Source: JARFVT01 sp036677425
Lineage (GTDB): Bacteria; Pseudomonadota; Alphaproteobacteria; UBA8366; Aestuariispiraceae
Reading direction: 5' to 3'
DNA length: 64,000 nt
Assembly: GCA_036677425.1 (NCBI GenBank)
Contig: JARFVT010000013.1
Coordinates: 1,798,001-1,862,000 of the forward strand
The notes under the pieces were generated by a model, which was not told where the DNA came from, did not search any database, and saw only the letters and a program-made list of their open reading frames with translations. The translations under genes were made by a program, and so were the position numbers. This document shows positions 34,696 to 43,984 of the stretch, piece by piece (the stretch's first letter is position 1; each line of letters starts with the position of its first letter).

Positions 34696-36993
34696 ATGAT
34701 TGCAAAACATATTCATCGCAGTCAAAAAAGCAGTTTTTCACTGCTGGCCAATTATATCGCCGCTGCCAAAGATAAAGGCGAGAAATTACATAAATTATGG
34801 ATTGAAACTTGTAATGCTGGTCAATCACCAGACAATTTAGATTTAGCCATAAAAGAAATCATCGCGACACAAGCGCAAAACACAAGAACAAAACTTGATA
34901 AAACATATCATTTATTGATTAGCTTTCAAGATGGCGAAAAGCCAAGTGATCAACAATTAATCGATATTGAAAAAGCCTATGCTAAGGCTTTAGGCTTTGA
35001 AGATCATCAGAGAATTTGCGCCACACATCAAAATACTGATCATTATCATATTCATGTGGCTTATAATAAAATTCATCCACAAAAACTCACCATGCTTGAA
35101 CCGCATCGTGATTATTTCAAATTAGAAAAAACATCACGCGCCTTAGAGAAAAAATACGGCTTGAAGATCGATAACGGCAGGCAGGATAAATTAAGCCATG
35201 ATCGCAAGAATGTTAAAGCCAATGATTATGAAAGCCACACATGGCAACAAAGCTTTCAAAGCTATGTTATCGGTGAAAAAGAGCATATGATAAAAGATTT
35301 GCAAGCATCAAAAAATTGGCAAGAATTTCATCAAAGGACCAGGGACTATAATATCAGGTTTAAGCCAAAGGGCGCAGGGCTGGTTATTGAGAATTTAAAG
35401 GATAAACAAACCATAAAAGCAAGTTCACTTGGTCGTGAGTTTTCTAAAGCATCACTGGAAGCTAAATTAGGCCGTTACAGCCCGATGATTAATGAAAAAC
35501 AAGCTAACGTCATAAATTCAAAAGGATATAAACCACGGTCATTAATTAAACATAAATCAATAACACCAATGTGGAATAAATTTAAACAAGCTAAAAAGAA
35601 AAACTCGCTATTAAATAACTTCAAACAATTTCTAATCTATCAGGCTTTAGAAATTAATGACCCGCTGGCGATGACATTAATATATTGGCATAATAAGATT
35701 ATTGGTGATTTGATCGGCACTGGTAATCGATCACCTGTTAAGCAAAAATCTATTATGCAAAAATCAAATTTTAATATTAATAATCCGATAAAACAGAATC
35801 TAGATTTTAATATTAAAGAGCCAATTAATCATCAAAGTTATAAAACAATGATGGCTGCTGATTTTATATCACAAATGAAAAATAATATTTTACCTTGGCA
35901 AAAAAACCAACAAATTAGAAAATATCAAGGCAAGCCAATAAACCCAATTACGGGTAAATATTATTATGGTGCTAATGCCAGTATTTTAGAAAATAAAGGC
36001 TATGATGATCCAAGATTTATCACAAGAAAGCAAATAAATCAGCATGGCTTAACTATTTTACCCAATCAAAAACCAACCATAATTGAATATTGTAAAAAAT
36101 CCAAAGACAGTGATAAAAACGAGTTTTTTTATGGTCAAATATTCAATGCCAAACAAATTAAAGATTTTGATATTTTTGCCAAATCATTAGCTAATAATAA
36201 AGTTACTAAAATTGATAAAGCTAATTCTATTGATCGCATTAAAAAAATCATCGACCGTTCGAATGATAATGTTATTTTAGATAGTGATAGCGGCGCATTC
36301 ATCGATGAAGCCACAGCCGAAGAAATGGGTTACTTTAAAGAAGATGCTATTTCCAGTGATGATGCCATAAAAAGCAATTATCAAAATGATGATCTATTTT
36401 ATTCAGATATGTTAAAAAATATCTGCGCGGCAAAGTTTGATGATGAAAATGGATCAAATGACAAGATGTTAATCAATCAGGAGTTAAAACCACTCGCGGT
36501 TTTAATGGCGCATCATAAATTATCACAAGAATTAGGCATAGATTATCAAACTGACAAAACCAGTAATGATATTAGGTCATGGTCAAGATCAATCAAAAAT
36601 GATGATGATAACCTATCAAAACTTATTGATATGTCGGATAAAATTAAAAATAAATTATTATGGCATGAAGATTATGTCTATTTAGATGTGCCATTTAACG
36701 AAAGAGACGATGCGGTCAAACTGGGCGCAAGATGGGATGATGTGGCAAAATCATGGTGCGTCAAAAATGATGCTGATTTATATTATTTACAAAAATGGGA
36801 TGGCTCATATTTTGATAATGATATTGCCGAAGAAATGGGATGTTTTAAGGAAGATGCTATTTCTTATGATGATATTATGGATAGCCTTATTAAACCTGAA
36901 ACTAAAATCATCAATAAAAAAACAATAACACCGATCGATGATAAAACCAAAAAAATCATTAAAAAATCTAATAATATAGAAATATCAAGATAG
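34696..36993 (+). CDS. traI: MOBP-type relaxase with ArdC-like and DUF5710 domains
   Basis: 765 residues. The N-terminal ~290 residues are a TraI/MobA relaxase: YIAAAKDKGEKL with an early tyrosine (about residue 18) and the metal-binding motif HQNTDHYHIHVAYNKIHP (~115). A second ArdC-like ssDNA-binding domain follows (~390-510; ILPWQKNQQIRKYQGKPINP, YDDPRFITRKQINQHG) and a DUF5710 domain near 660-700 (VPFNERDDAVKLGARWDD). Two acidic EEMGxFKEDAIS motifs bracket the latter. The enzyme would nick oriT and pilot the strand through VirD4. The tail appears built from domains shared with the ArdC-toprim protein. Confidence 0.88.
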   Translation: MIAKHIHRSQKSSFSLLANYIAAAKDKGEKLHKLWIETCNAGQSPDNLDLAIKEIIATQAQNTRTKLDKTYHLLISFQDGEKPSDQQLIDIEKAYAKALGFEDHQRICATHQNTDHYHIHVAYNKIHPQKLTMLEPHRDYFKLEKTSRALEKKYGLKIDNGRQDKLSHDRKNVKANDYESHTWQQSFQSYVIGEKEHMIKDLQASKNWQEFHQRTRDYNIRFKPKGAGLVIENLKDKQTIKASSLGREFSKASLEAKLGRYSPMINEKQANVINSKGYKPRSLIKHKSITPMWNKFKQAKKKNSLLNNFKQFLIYQALEINDPLAMTLIYWHNKIIGDLIGTGNRSPVKQKSIMQKSNFNINNPIKQNLDFNIKEPINHQSYKTMMAADFISQMKNNILPWQKNQQIRKYQGKPINPITGKYYYGANASILENKGYDDPRFITRKQINQHGLTILPNQKPTIIEYCKKSKDSDKNEFFYGQIFNAKQIKDFDIFAKSLANNKVTKIDKANSIDRIKKIIDRSNDNVILDSDSGAFIDEATAEEMGYFKEDAISSDDAIKSNYQNDDLFYSDMLKNICAAKFDDENGSNDKMLINQELKPLAVLMAHHKLSQELGIDYQTDKTSNDIRSWSRSIKNDDDNLSKLIDMSDKIKNKLLWHEDYVYLDVPFNERDDAVKLGARWDDVAKSWCVKNDADLYYLQKWDGSYFDNDIAEEMGCFKEDAISYDDIMDSLIKPETKIINKKTITPIDDKTKKIIKKSNNIEISR

Positions 36994-37126
36994 TTGTTAT
37001 TTGCTTTTTAATGAATTAATAACTAGTTCTAGGTTGGAAAAAAAGATGGTAAACTAGCCGTGCCAATATAAATGGTTTTATATGTGAAATTAAAATGCTA
37101 TAAAATATGTATTTTATGGGCATTAA

Positions 37127-38196
37127 ATGAACAAAACTCATAATTTAAAGGTAGCAGCTATAGACTTATTCTGTGGCGCTGGTGGCCTGAGTCGTGGATT
37201 AATTAACAATTCAATTGTCGTTAAGGCAGGGTTTGATATTGATCCAGCGTGTAAATTTGCGTTTGAAGAAAACAACAATGCCCCTTTTATATTAAAAGAT
37301 GTAGCACTTGTTGAAAAAGAAGAAATTGCAAAATATTTTCAAAATATAGATATTAAAATTATTGCTGGATGTGCGCCTTGCCAACCATTTTCAAGATATA
37401 CACAAGGTAGGGATAATTCTAATGATAAAAAATGGGGCATGTTATACGAATTTTCACGCATAGTTAAAGAAATTCAACCTGATATAGTTACAATGGAAAA
37501 CGTTCCTCAATTACTAAAGCATGATGTGTATAAAGACTTTGAACACAACCTTAAAGAAATGGGTTGTTTTGTAAGTAGTAAAATAGTTTTTGCCCTGATT
37601 ATGGCATTCCGCAAACAAGGCAACGCTTGGTTTTGTTGGCATCAAAATTAGGTGAAATACAACTTTGCCCTGCCACAAAAACAAAAGATAATTATCTGAC
37701 AGTTAAAGATGCAATTGGACATTTACCAAAAATAAAATCTGGAGAGACGCATTCCAAAGACAAATTGCACATGACAAGTAAAATGAAAGAAATAACATTA
37801 AAACGTATTGCTGCTTCGAAACAAGGCGGCACATGGAAAGATTGGCCAGAAGATTTAGTTGCCGAATGTCATAAAAAAACATCAGGTAAATCTTTTGGTA
37901 GCGTTTATGGAAGAATGTCATGGAATAAACCTTCTCCGACAATTACAACCCAGTTTGTTGGGTTTGGTAACGGTCGTTTTGGACATCCAACACAAGATAG
38001 GGCTTTATCACTTAGGGAGGGAGCAATATTGCAAACTTTTCCAGAAGATTATAAATTTTCTGACCCTGATGAACCTTTTTCAATTGGTAATATTGCAAGA
38101 ATGATTGGAAATGCCGTTCCTGTGCGCCTTGGCGAGATAATCGCTGATAGGATAACACAACATATTAATGAAACGAAACAGCCATATGCCGAGTAA
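37127..38196 (+). pseudogene. dcm: C5 cytosine DNA methyltransferase with a one-base frameshift
   Basis: Motif I DLFCGAGGLSRG, motif IV GCAPCQPFS with the catalytic cysteine, motif VI TMENVP, and motifs IX-X (GRMSWNKPSPTITT; IGNAVP) are all present over ~356 codons. The first frame runs off at 37651 and the second opens at 37627. One missing T in the run at 37587-37591 explains it: with six T's the text reads CPDYGIPQTRQRLVLLAS. The gene overlaps the downstream ATPase-nuclease, so the two form a restriction-modification pair. Slippage on the T-run could still make some full-length enzyme. Confidence 0.85.
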
Positions 38197-40162
38197 CTTT
38201 AAGTTTTCTATAAGCCTAAATATTATTAATCATTTAGGAATAAATATATATTCAAATGTTCCTGCTGTTATTTCTGAGATTGTTGCAAATGAATGGGATG
38301 CAGAAGCAACCGTCGTTGATATTAATATCGATAAAGATAATAGTAAAATTACGATTAATGATAATGGTCATGGAATGACAGAAGATGATCTTAACAATAA
38401 ATTCTTATGTGTAGGTTATCAAAAAAGACATAATAATGAGGCTATAACCCCCAAATATAAACGACCTGTTATGGGGCGCAAGGGCATTGGAAAATTATCT
38501 TTATTTTCAATTGCCAGAGTAATTGAAGTTCATTCAATAAAAAATGGTCAATCTAATGGTTTAGTTATGAACTCTGATGACATTCAAGCAGCTATAAAAA
38601 AAGAAGGCGTTGATTATACTGGTAAAATAGATTACAGCCCTACTGTCGTGCCAAATGATGATATTAATATATCAGAAGGGACAAAAATAAAACTTAGCAA
38701 CATTAGAAAAAACATAAAATTAGCGCATGATTACATTAGAATAAGAGTTGCACGAAGATTTTCAATAATTGGCAAAGAATATAACTTTCAAGTAAATGTT
38801 AATGGCACAGAAATAACAGTCCAAGATCGTAATTATTTTAAACAGCTTCAATATATTTGGACATTTGGTAATAATAGTGATGAATATTCTTTACTCGCAA
38901 CAAATGCTACTAATAAAAGCAAATTAGATTATGTATATGAAGAAAATGAAAAAAAATATCAATTATCTGGTTGGATTGGCACTTTTAAAGAAGCAGGTAA
39001 CGCAAGAACAAAAGATGGAGAAGTTCAAAATAAAATTTCTATTTTAATACGTGGCAAGATGGCTCAAGATGACATATTACAAGAATTTAACGAGGCTGGT
39101 CAATATGCAAATTATTTAATTGGTGAAATTGAAGCTGACCTTATTGATGCCGATGAAGAAAAAGATGTTGCAACCAGCAGCCGACAAAATGTTAATGAAG
39201 ATGACCCACGCTATATTTCTCTCAAATCCTTTGTTCGGGCACATTTAAAGACTATACAAAGCCAATGGACTGGTTTCCGAAATAAAGAAGGTGCAGATGC
39301 TGCACGCCTAAACCCAGTAATTAAAGAATGGTGTGATAAATTAAAAGGTGAATATAAAAAACGCGCCAACCATCTATTTGGTAAAATAAATCAAATGACG
39401 CTAAGCGATGATGAAAAAAATCAATTATTTATTCATGCTATCATAGCTTTTGAATCTTCAAAACACAGAAGCTCCTTGGATAATTTAGAAATGATTGCAA
39501 CTAATGATTTATCGGCATTAATTCCTATATTTGAAAATTTTGATGATATTGAAGCTGGACTTTATTACCAAATCACATCTGAACGTGTGGATGTTATAAA
39601 TGCTCTTAAAGAAAAAGTAGATGAAAATCAAAAAGAAAAAGTAATCCAAAAATATTTATTTAATCATTTATGGCTACTAGACCCAGCTTGGGAAAGGGCA
39701 ACTGGCAGCTCTCATATGGAAGAAAAAGTGATAACTGCATTTGATGAGGTTGATAAAAAAATACTTACTGATGCCGAACGTAACGGCAGATTAGATATAC
39801 GCTATAAAGCTATATCTGGAAAACATATAATCATCGAATTAAAAAGACCTTCCGTTGCAACCACAATAAACAGCTTAGTTAACCAAGTCGATAAATATAA
39901 AGACGCTTTAAGCAAATGCTTAGACAGCATTGGGAAGCCAGAAGAGCTTGTAGAAGTGGTTTGTGTATTAGGAAAACATCCTTCTGATTGGAATAAAGAA
40001 CAAAAGCGTAATTCATTAAATGTTCAAAATATTAGAGTTGTTTTATATGACGAATTAATAGAACAAGCTTATAATGCTTATTCAGCATATATGGAAAAAA
40101 GCGTTGAAGTGGGGAAGCTTTCCAAATTGCTCGATCGATTAAGAAAACAATCGGAATTATAA
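38186..40162 (+). CDS. MORC-type GHKL ATPase fused to a PD-(D/E)XK-like nuclease
   Basis: About 658 residues from ATG 38186 (alternative ATG 38168). The GHKL ATP site is complete: AVISEIVANEWDAEA (N-box), INDNGHGMTEDDL and GRKGIGKLSLFSIA. The C-terminal ~130 residues carry GRLDIRYKAISGKHIIIELK, a D-ExK arrangement of restriction-type nucleases. Iyer, Abhiman and Aravind described MORC/MutL-like GHKL ATPases in restriction systems. It overlaps the methyltransferase gene and probably is its restriction partner. It is intact while the methyltransferase is frameshifted, which would be toxic unless its activity is absent or the shift is bypassed. Confidence 0.82.
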   Translation: MPSNFKFSISLNIINHLGINIYSNVPAVISEIVANEWDAEATVVDINIDKDNSKITINDNGHGMTEDDLNNKFLCVGYQKRHNNEAITPKYKRPVMGRKGIGKLSLFSIARVIEVHSIKNGQSNGLVMNSDDIQAAIKKEGVDYTGKIDYSPTVVPNDDINISEGTKIKLSNIRKNIKLAHDYIRIRVARRFSIIGKEYNFQVNVNGTEITVQDRNYFKQLQYIWTFGNNSDEYSLLATNATNKSKLDYVYEENEKKYQLSGWIGTFKEAGNARTKDGEVQNKISILIRGKMAQDDILQEFNEAGQYANYLIGEIEADLIDADEEKDVATSSRQNVNEDDPRYISLKSFVRAHLKTIQSQWTGFRNKEGADAARLNPVIKEWCDKLKGEYKKRANHLFGKINQMTLSDDEKNQLFIHAIIAFESSKHRSSLDNLEMIATNDLSALIPIFENFDDIEAGLYYQITSERVDVINALKEKVDENQKEKVIQKYLFNHLWLLDPAWERATGSSHMEEKVITAFDEVDKKILTDAERNGRLDIRYKAISGKHIIIELKRPSVATTINSLVNQVDKYKDALSKCLDSIGKPEELVEVVCVLGKHPSDWNKEQKRNSLNVQNIRVVLYDELIEQAYNAYSAYMEKSVEVGKLSKLLDRLRKQSEL

Positions 40163-40218
40163 AAATAAAATGTCGCAATAATACATTATTATTTTTAAAG
40201 CAAAAGGTTGTTTTCTAG

Positions 40219-40869
40219 CTATACATTACCTACAAAAGCTTTTTCTAATTTTTGCCAAATTATAGACTTATTGTCTTTTTCATTTTCAAATATTTCAATT
40301 AAAATAACACCAGCACTCGCAAGTGCTTCTGCTTTTAGTTTATCACGCTCTAGAGCATCTTCTTGATAATGACCGCTTCCTTGATATTCAATAGCACATT
40401 TTGCTTTACCAAGCCTATCAACAATTATAAAATCAGCGCGTTTATACCTTATCGCCAAATGTGCTGAATCACACGGTGTTTTCAAATAAACACCTAGCGG
40501 CACTTCAGAAAAAACTCGTTCACCCATATTACGATTTTTCACCCATTCTTCTATTTTATAAAAAACTCGCACTTCTTCCTTATTCATTAAGGATTTCACA
40601 GAATATTTTGCATTTTTTACTAGTGCTAATTTATCGCTGACTTCATCGATTAAAACTTTTGTGTTTTCATCAATATCAATTTTTGTGGTTTTATCGACAT
40701 AAGTTTTTTGGGGCTTCCAAGGTTTAGATATATAATAATTTTCTTGTTTTTGAGAATTGTTTTTATTAAATATCTTACGGAAAATTAATCTTAATAGTTT
40801 AAATATAATCACAAGCACAAAATACATTGCTAGTAATCCTAATAAAACATTAAAAATAGTTGAACCCAT
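40219..40869 (-). CDS. Membrane-anchored DUF2726 protein
   Basis: 216 residues. One N-terminal membrane segment (FNVLLGLLAMYFVLVIIF), a basic linker, then a DUF2726 domain with ADFIIVDRLGKAKCAIEYQG and DKLKAEALASAGVILIEIF, related to the Vsr/PD-(D/E)XK nuclease fold. DUF2726 proteins are common on mobile elements; their function is unproved. It is convergent with the ATPase-nuclease gene and transcribed away from the oriT region, so its promoter lies at 40870-41000. Confidence 0.75.
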   Translation of the reverse strand: MGSTIFNVLLGLLAMYFVLVIIFKLLRLIFRKIFNKNNSQKQENYYISKPWKPQKTYVDKTTKIDIDENTKVLIDEVSDKLALVKNAKYSVKSLMNKEEVRVFYKIEEWVKNRNMGERVFSEVPLGVYLKTPCDSAHLAIRYKRADFIIVDRLGKAKCAIEYQGSGHYQEDALERDKLKAEALASAGVILIEIFENEKDNKSIIWQKLEKAFVGNV

Positions 40870-41025
40870 TTTAATAAACTCCCTATATCTGTTTCTAATA
40901 AATAAAATACAAGTTTAAATATTTAGTGCAATGTTTTTGTATGTCGTATCAATTTGGTTAAAATTAACCAAAACCATCAATTTAAATTTGTTGAGCATGT
41001 AATGCGAATAAAACCATTGGATAAT

Positions 41026-41063
41026 GGCAGGTGTGAAAGTACTAGTACTTCACCTATCCTGCC
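41026..41063 (+). other. oriT: Origin of transfer (RP4/MOBP type) with nic site
   Basis: TACTTCACCTATCCTGCC (41046-41063) is identical over 18 bases to the nic region of RP4 as I remember it. The expected nick is between G41061 and C41062 on the plus strand. An imperfect palindrome abuts it (AGGTGTGAAAGTAC / GTACTTCACCT, centre ~41043), as does the TraJ-binding repeat in RP4, and an outer GGCAGG/CCTGCC pair encloses it. Transfer would start with 41062 and move toward higher coordinates. Confidence 0.85.
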
Positions 41064-41100
41064 GTCTTAACGACAGATCAAGATAGAGCAAGAAGTTAGA

Positions 41101-41170
41101 AAACACAGAGCAACACAGAGCAACACAGAGCAACACAGAGCAACACAGAGCAACACAGAGCAACACAGAG
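41101..41170 (+). repeat. Seven tandem 10 bp repeats on the leading side of oriT
   Basis: CAACACAGAG repeated seven times without gaps (first unit AAACACAGAG). The 10 bp period places the same face of the helix at every unit, about 40 bp beyond nic, where RP4 has its TraK-binding, bent segment. A TraK or host-factor site is therefore likely; recombinase binding is an alternative. Confidence 0.85.
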
Positions 41171-41323
41171 AAAAAAACACCTAAAACTATAAATATTTCA
41201 TATAAAATTAAACTATTAATTGCATTTACAAAAATTCTAATTTAATGGCATTCTTGGGCTTGAAAATTAAAATCTAACATCTATTATATGCTTGGTTTTA
41301 ATTACAATTTTTAAGGTTGATAA

Positions 41324-42937
41324 ATGAGAGTTGCAATTTACGCCAGACATTCCACACATATGCAAGAACACAGCACTAGCGACCAAATCGATATATGTAA
41401 AAAATGGTGTGATAATAATAATTATTTTATAACAGAAATATATTCTGATGAGGCTGTTTCTGGCTCTTCAATGATTAATCGTACTGGTATAAATGATTTA
41501 ATCGATGCGGCGGTTGCTGGTGAATTTGAAAAACTAATTTGTGAAGATTTATCAAGGCTTTCACGTGATCAAGGCGATATAGCCAATTTTCATAAAAAAT
41601 TATCATTTTTAGATATAAAAATCGAGACTTTAAACGAGGGCTTGATTAACGCATTACATATTGGCCTTAAAGGCACGATGAACGCGCTTTTTATAAGTGA
41701 TTTAGCAAAAAAATCACGGCGCGGTGTAATTGCTGCGGTTTTAAAGGGTGCTGTTCCTGGCGGAAAATTATACGCCTATGATATTGATAAAGTTTTCAGA
41801 AATGGTGAAATAGTTACAGGTCTGCGTAAAATAAATAATGAACAAGCAAAAATTGTCAAATTTATATATGATGAATATTTAAAGGAAAAAACCCTATCAG
41901 AAATAGCCGATAGCTTAAATAAAAAAGAAATACCATCGCCAAAAGGCAAAAAATGGCAAAGCACAGTGTTAATTGGCACTTTGGCACAACAAACTGGAAT
42001 TTTAAGGCAAACATTATATAAAGGCGTAGTAACTTTTAATAAGGTGCAATATCGCAAGCATCCTGAAACTGGCAAACGAGTTTGTCTTATTAATCCAAAA
42101 TCAGATTGGATTAGCGTACCAATTCCTGAATTAGCCATCATTTCTGAAAAAGACTTTAATAATGTGCAGCAAATGATCGAAGAAAGATCAACTTTATATA
42201 AAGTTCGAAAATTAGCATCTGATGAAGAAAAAAAACAACGTGCCAATGAAAGAACAAAAAAGTTTTTAGCAAAAGAACGTGCAAAAATACCAAAAAAACG
42301 CGAGATGTATTTAGTTCACAGCAGGTTATTTTGCCCTATTCATGGATCAAGAATTACAACTTTGCGACATGCGGTTTATGGCTGCAAGGAAAAAAATTGC
42401 GTGAATCGTAATTTACATCGCAAAAAAATAATTTATACAGTTATCATGCAAATGATGAATTTTGATATTGATAATTTAAATGAGTTTAACAAACAGCAAG
42501 AAAAAATATTAATCGATAGGTCAAAAAAAATTATCGCTTACAAAGAAGAATTATCAAATAAACAACAAGAAATAACTGCTTTATTGTCAAAACTAACTAT
42601 AAAACAATCTAAAGGCAAAGAAACCATTAAATTTCTAGATAATATGGAGTTCGAATGCCAGCGAATAAATTATAAAATCAAAGGTTTAAATTTATCAAAG
42701 AAAAAAACTATTATATTATCCAAAACAGAAGCAAATATAATCCATAAAAAATTACATAGGCTTTTAAAAACACATATTGATAACCCTGATGAACAAAGTA
42801 ATATCGATATAATGCATAAGTTTTTTGATAAAATATTTATTGCAAAAAATTTAGATACAAAAGAAAAAGACTATATCGTTGATATTCGATATAATCTTAA
42901 AAATTTGGTTCATTATTTTTATAAAGATATGGTTTAA
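41324..42937 (+). CDS. Large serine recombinase
   Basis: 537 residues. The N-terminal resolvase domain has the catalytic serine in YARHSTHMQ (residue 10) and LICEDLSRLSRDQGD; next come the recombinase domain (~165-290) and a zinc ribbon (LFCPIHGS...YGCKEKNCVN), then a coiled-coil tail. Such enzymes integrate and excise mobile elements at short sites. It is the first gene after oriT and the only plus-strand gene of the leading region. Its own att sites are not visible to me. It probably mediated the insertion of this element. Confidence 0.9.
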   Translation: MRVAIYARHSTHMQEHSTSDQIDICKKWCDNNNYFITEIYSDEAVSGSSMINRTGINDLIDAAVAGEFEKLICEDLSRLSRDQGDIANFHKKLSFLDIKIETLNEGLINALHIGLKGTMNALFISDLAKKSRRGVIAAVLKGAVPGGKLYAYDIDKVFRNGEIVTGLRKINNEQAKIVKFIYDEYLKEKTLSEIADSLNKKEIPSPKGKKWQSTVLIGTLAQQTGILRQTLYKGVVTFNKVQYRKHPETGKRVCLINPKSDWISVPIPELAIISEKDFNNVQQMIEERSTLYKVRKLASDEEKKQRANERTKKFLAKERAKIPKKREMYLVHSRLFCPIHGSRITTLRHAVYGCKEKNCVNRNLHRKKIIYTVIMQMMNFDIDNLNEFNKQQEKILIDRSKKIIAYKEELSNKQQEITALLSKLTIKQSKGKETIKFLDNMEFECQRINYKIKGLNLSKKKTIILSKTEANIIHKKLHRLLKTHIDNPDEQSNIDIMHKFFDKIFIAKNLDTKEKDYIVDIRYNLKNLVHYFYKDMV

Positions 42938-42941
42938 ATAT

Positions 42942-43481
42942 TTAGTTTTCCATAATATAATTTTCACTTTCTGTTGTTTTTAAAAAATTTAATAATATTT
43001 TTTCTTGTTTTTCGCCTTTTTGATAAATATCATATTTTTTACCCGCAGAATAAGCAGACCTTGCAGCGTGGGAAAAAGCGGTATCAGCAGTATCAGCATT
43101 AGCAACAAAAAAAGCTGATCGACAAGATGCGGCAGGCGAATCATAATCAACACACTTATTTGTTGCGGCAAAAGCTTCTTTTTTAGCTTCTTCTTTAATA
43201 TTTTCATCTGGGTTTTTAAGATATTTTTCCGTTATTGCTGGCATGTCCCAATAATCTTTAACTGACAGTGCGAAAAGAAAAGATAATTTGATCAATTCTT
43301 TATTATAGCCTTGAATATGTCTAAAATGAAAAATGGTATCTTCAAAGCCAATTGATTTATAAAGTACTGATAAAGCTAACTTTTCATCATCGCATTTAAT
43401 TTTATTTAAACTTCTTAATAATCTGTTTATTTTATATTTATGTACTAAATAATAATTTATTTGATTAAGAGATGTAAACAT
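42942..43481 (-). CDS. Hypothetical protein with an alanine-rich C-terminal stretch
   Basis: 179 residues. The N-terminal half is basic and helical; residues ~110-150 are small-residue rich (AFSHAARSAYSAGKKYD; FVANADTADTAF) and hold two cysteines. The pattern recalls some immunity-type proteins, but I do not recognise a family. It ends 4 bp from the convergent recombinase gene and lies behind the ssb paralogues on the same strand, in the leading region where anti-SOS and anti-restriction genes cluster. Confidence 0.5.
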   Translation of the reverse strand: MFTSLNQINYYLVHKYKINRLLRSLNKIKCDDEKLALSVLYKSIGFEDTIFHFRHIQGYNKELIKLSFLFALSVKDYWDMPAITEKYLKNPDENIKEEAKKEAFAATNKCVDYDSPAASCRSAFFVANADTADTAFSHAARSAYSAGKKYDIYQKGEKQEKILLNFLKTTESENYIMEN

Positions 43482-43504
43482 AATTTAATCCTTTGCATAA
43501 AAGT

Positions 43505-43532
43505 AAAAAATCCTCCGTTAAAAACGAAGGAT
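43505..43532 (-). terminator. Intrinsic terminator of ssb paralogue 2
   Basis: On the minus strand a hairpin ATCCTTCGTT / AACGGAGGAT with one mismatch is followed by TTTTTT. It starts 10 bp after the stop of the gene at 43543. A near-identical terminator follows the other ssb gene. Confidence 0.85.
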
Positions 43533-43542
43533 ATTAGTAATA

Positions 43543-43857
43543 TTAGTCTGGTTTATGTTCCAAAACATCAACTGTTTCTGCTATAAATACTGTACTATAT
43601 TTTACTATGCCGTCTTTTTCATATTGAGTATTTGAAAAATAACCACGCGCAATAACATTTTTGCCTTTGGCAATATAACCGCGTTCAATTTCAGACGTTA
43701 TATGTTGATTCCATATATTCATTCGTGTGAAATTAGTATTTATTTCACTCATATAACTTTCTATTGTAATAATCGGATAATTTAGATCTGCTGTGATTGG
43801 TTTAAATTCTATTTTACTAATAAAACCAAAAACTAAAAATGTTGCTTTGTCAGACAT
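43543..43857 (-). CDS. Ssb-like OB-fold protein, diverged paralogue
   Basis: 104 residues from ATG 43857 (MSDKATFLVFGFISKIEFK). It aligns along its full length with the next gene upstream (FISKxE, NFTxMxIWxxxI, SEIERGYIAKGKNVIARGYF, QYEKDG). The layout is a single OB-fold as in plasmid single-stranded DNA-binding proteins, but without the acidic SSB tail. It has clearly diverged from its neighbour. Probably coats incoming single-stranded DNA or modulates the partner. Confidence 0.72.
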   Translation of the reverse strand: MSDKATFLVFGFISKIEFKPITADLNYPIITIESYMSEINTNFTRMNIWNQHITSEIERGYIAKGKNVIARGYFSNTQYEKDGIVKYSTVFIAETVDVLEHKPD

Positions 43858-43944
43858 TATTTTTCTCCTAAAATAGTTCAATTATTTATGCTAAAATAAA
43901 AATAAATGAGTAAATATATGATATTTTTTTCATTTATATAAAAG

Positions 43945-43974
43945 TAAAAAATCCTCCGTTAAAAAACGAAGGAT
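43945..43974 (-). terminator. Intrinsic terminator of ssb paralogue 1
   Basis: Hairpin ATCCTTCGTT / AACGGAGGAT followed on the minus strand by a T-run, 10 bp after the stop at 43985. It separates the two ssb-like genes, which are thus probably transcribed separately. Confidence 0.85.
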
Positions 43975-43984
43975 TTAGTTATAT

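Noticed and set aside
41026..41063. attP site of the serine recombinase
   Set aside because: The palindrome near the recombinase gene first looked like an attachment site, but the exact RP4 nic sequence next to it makes oriT the better explanation.
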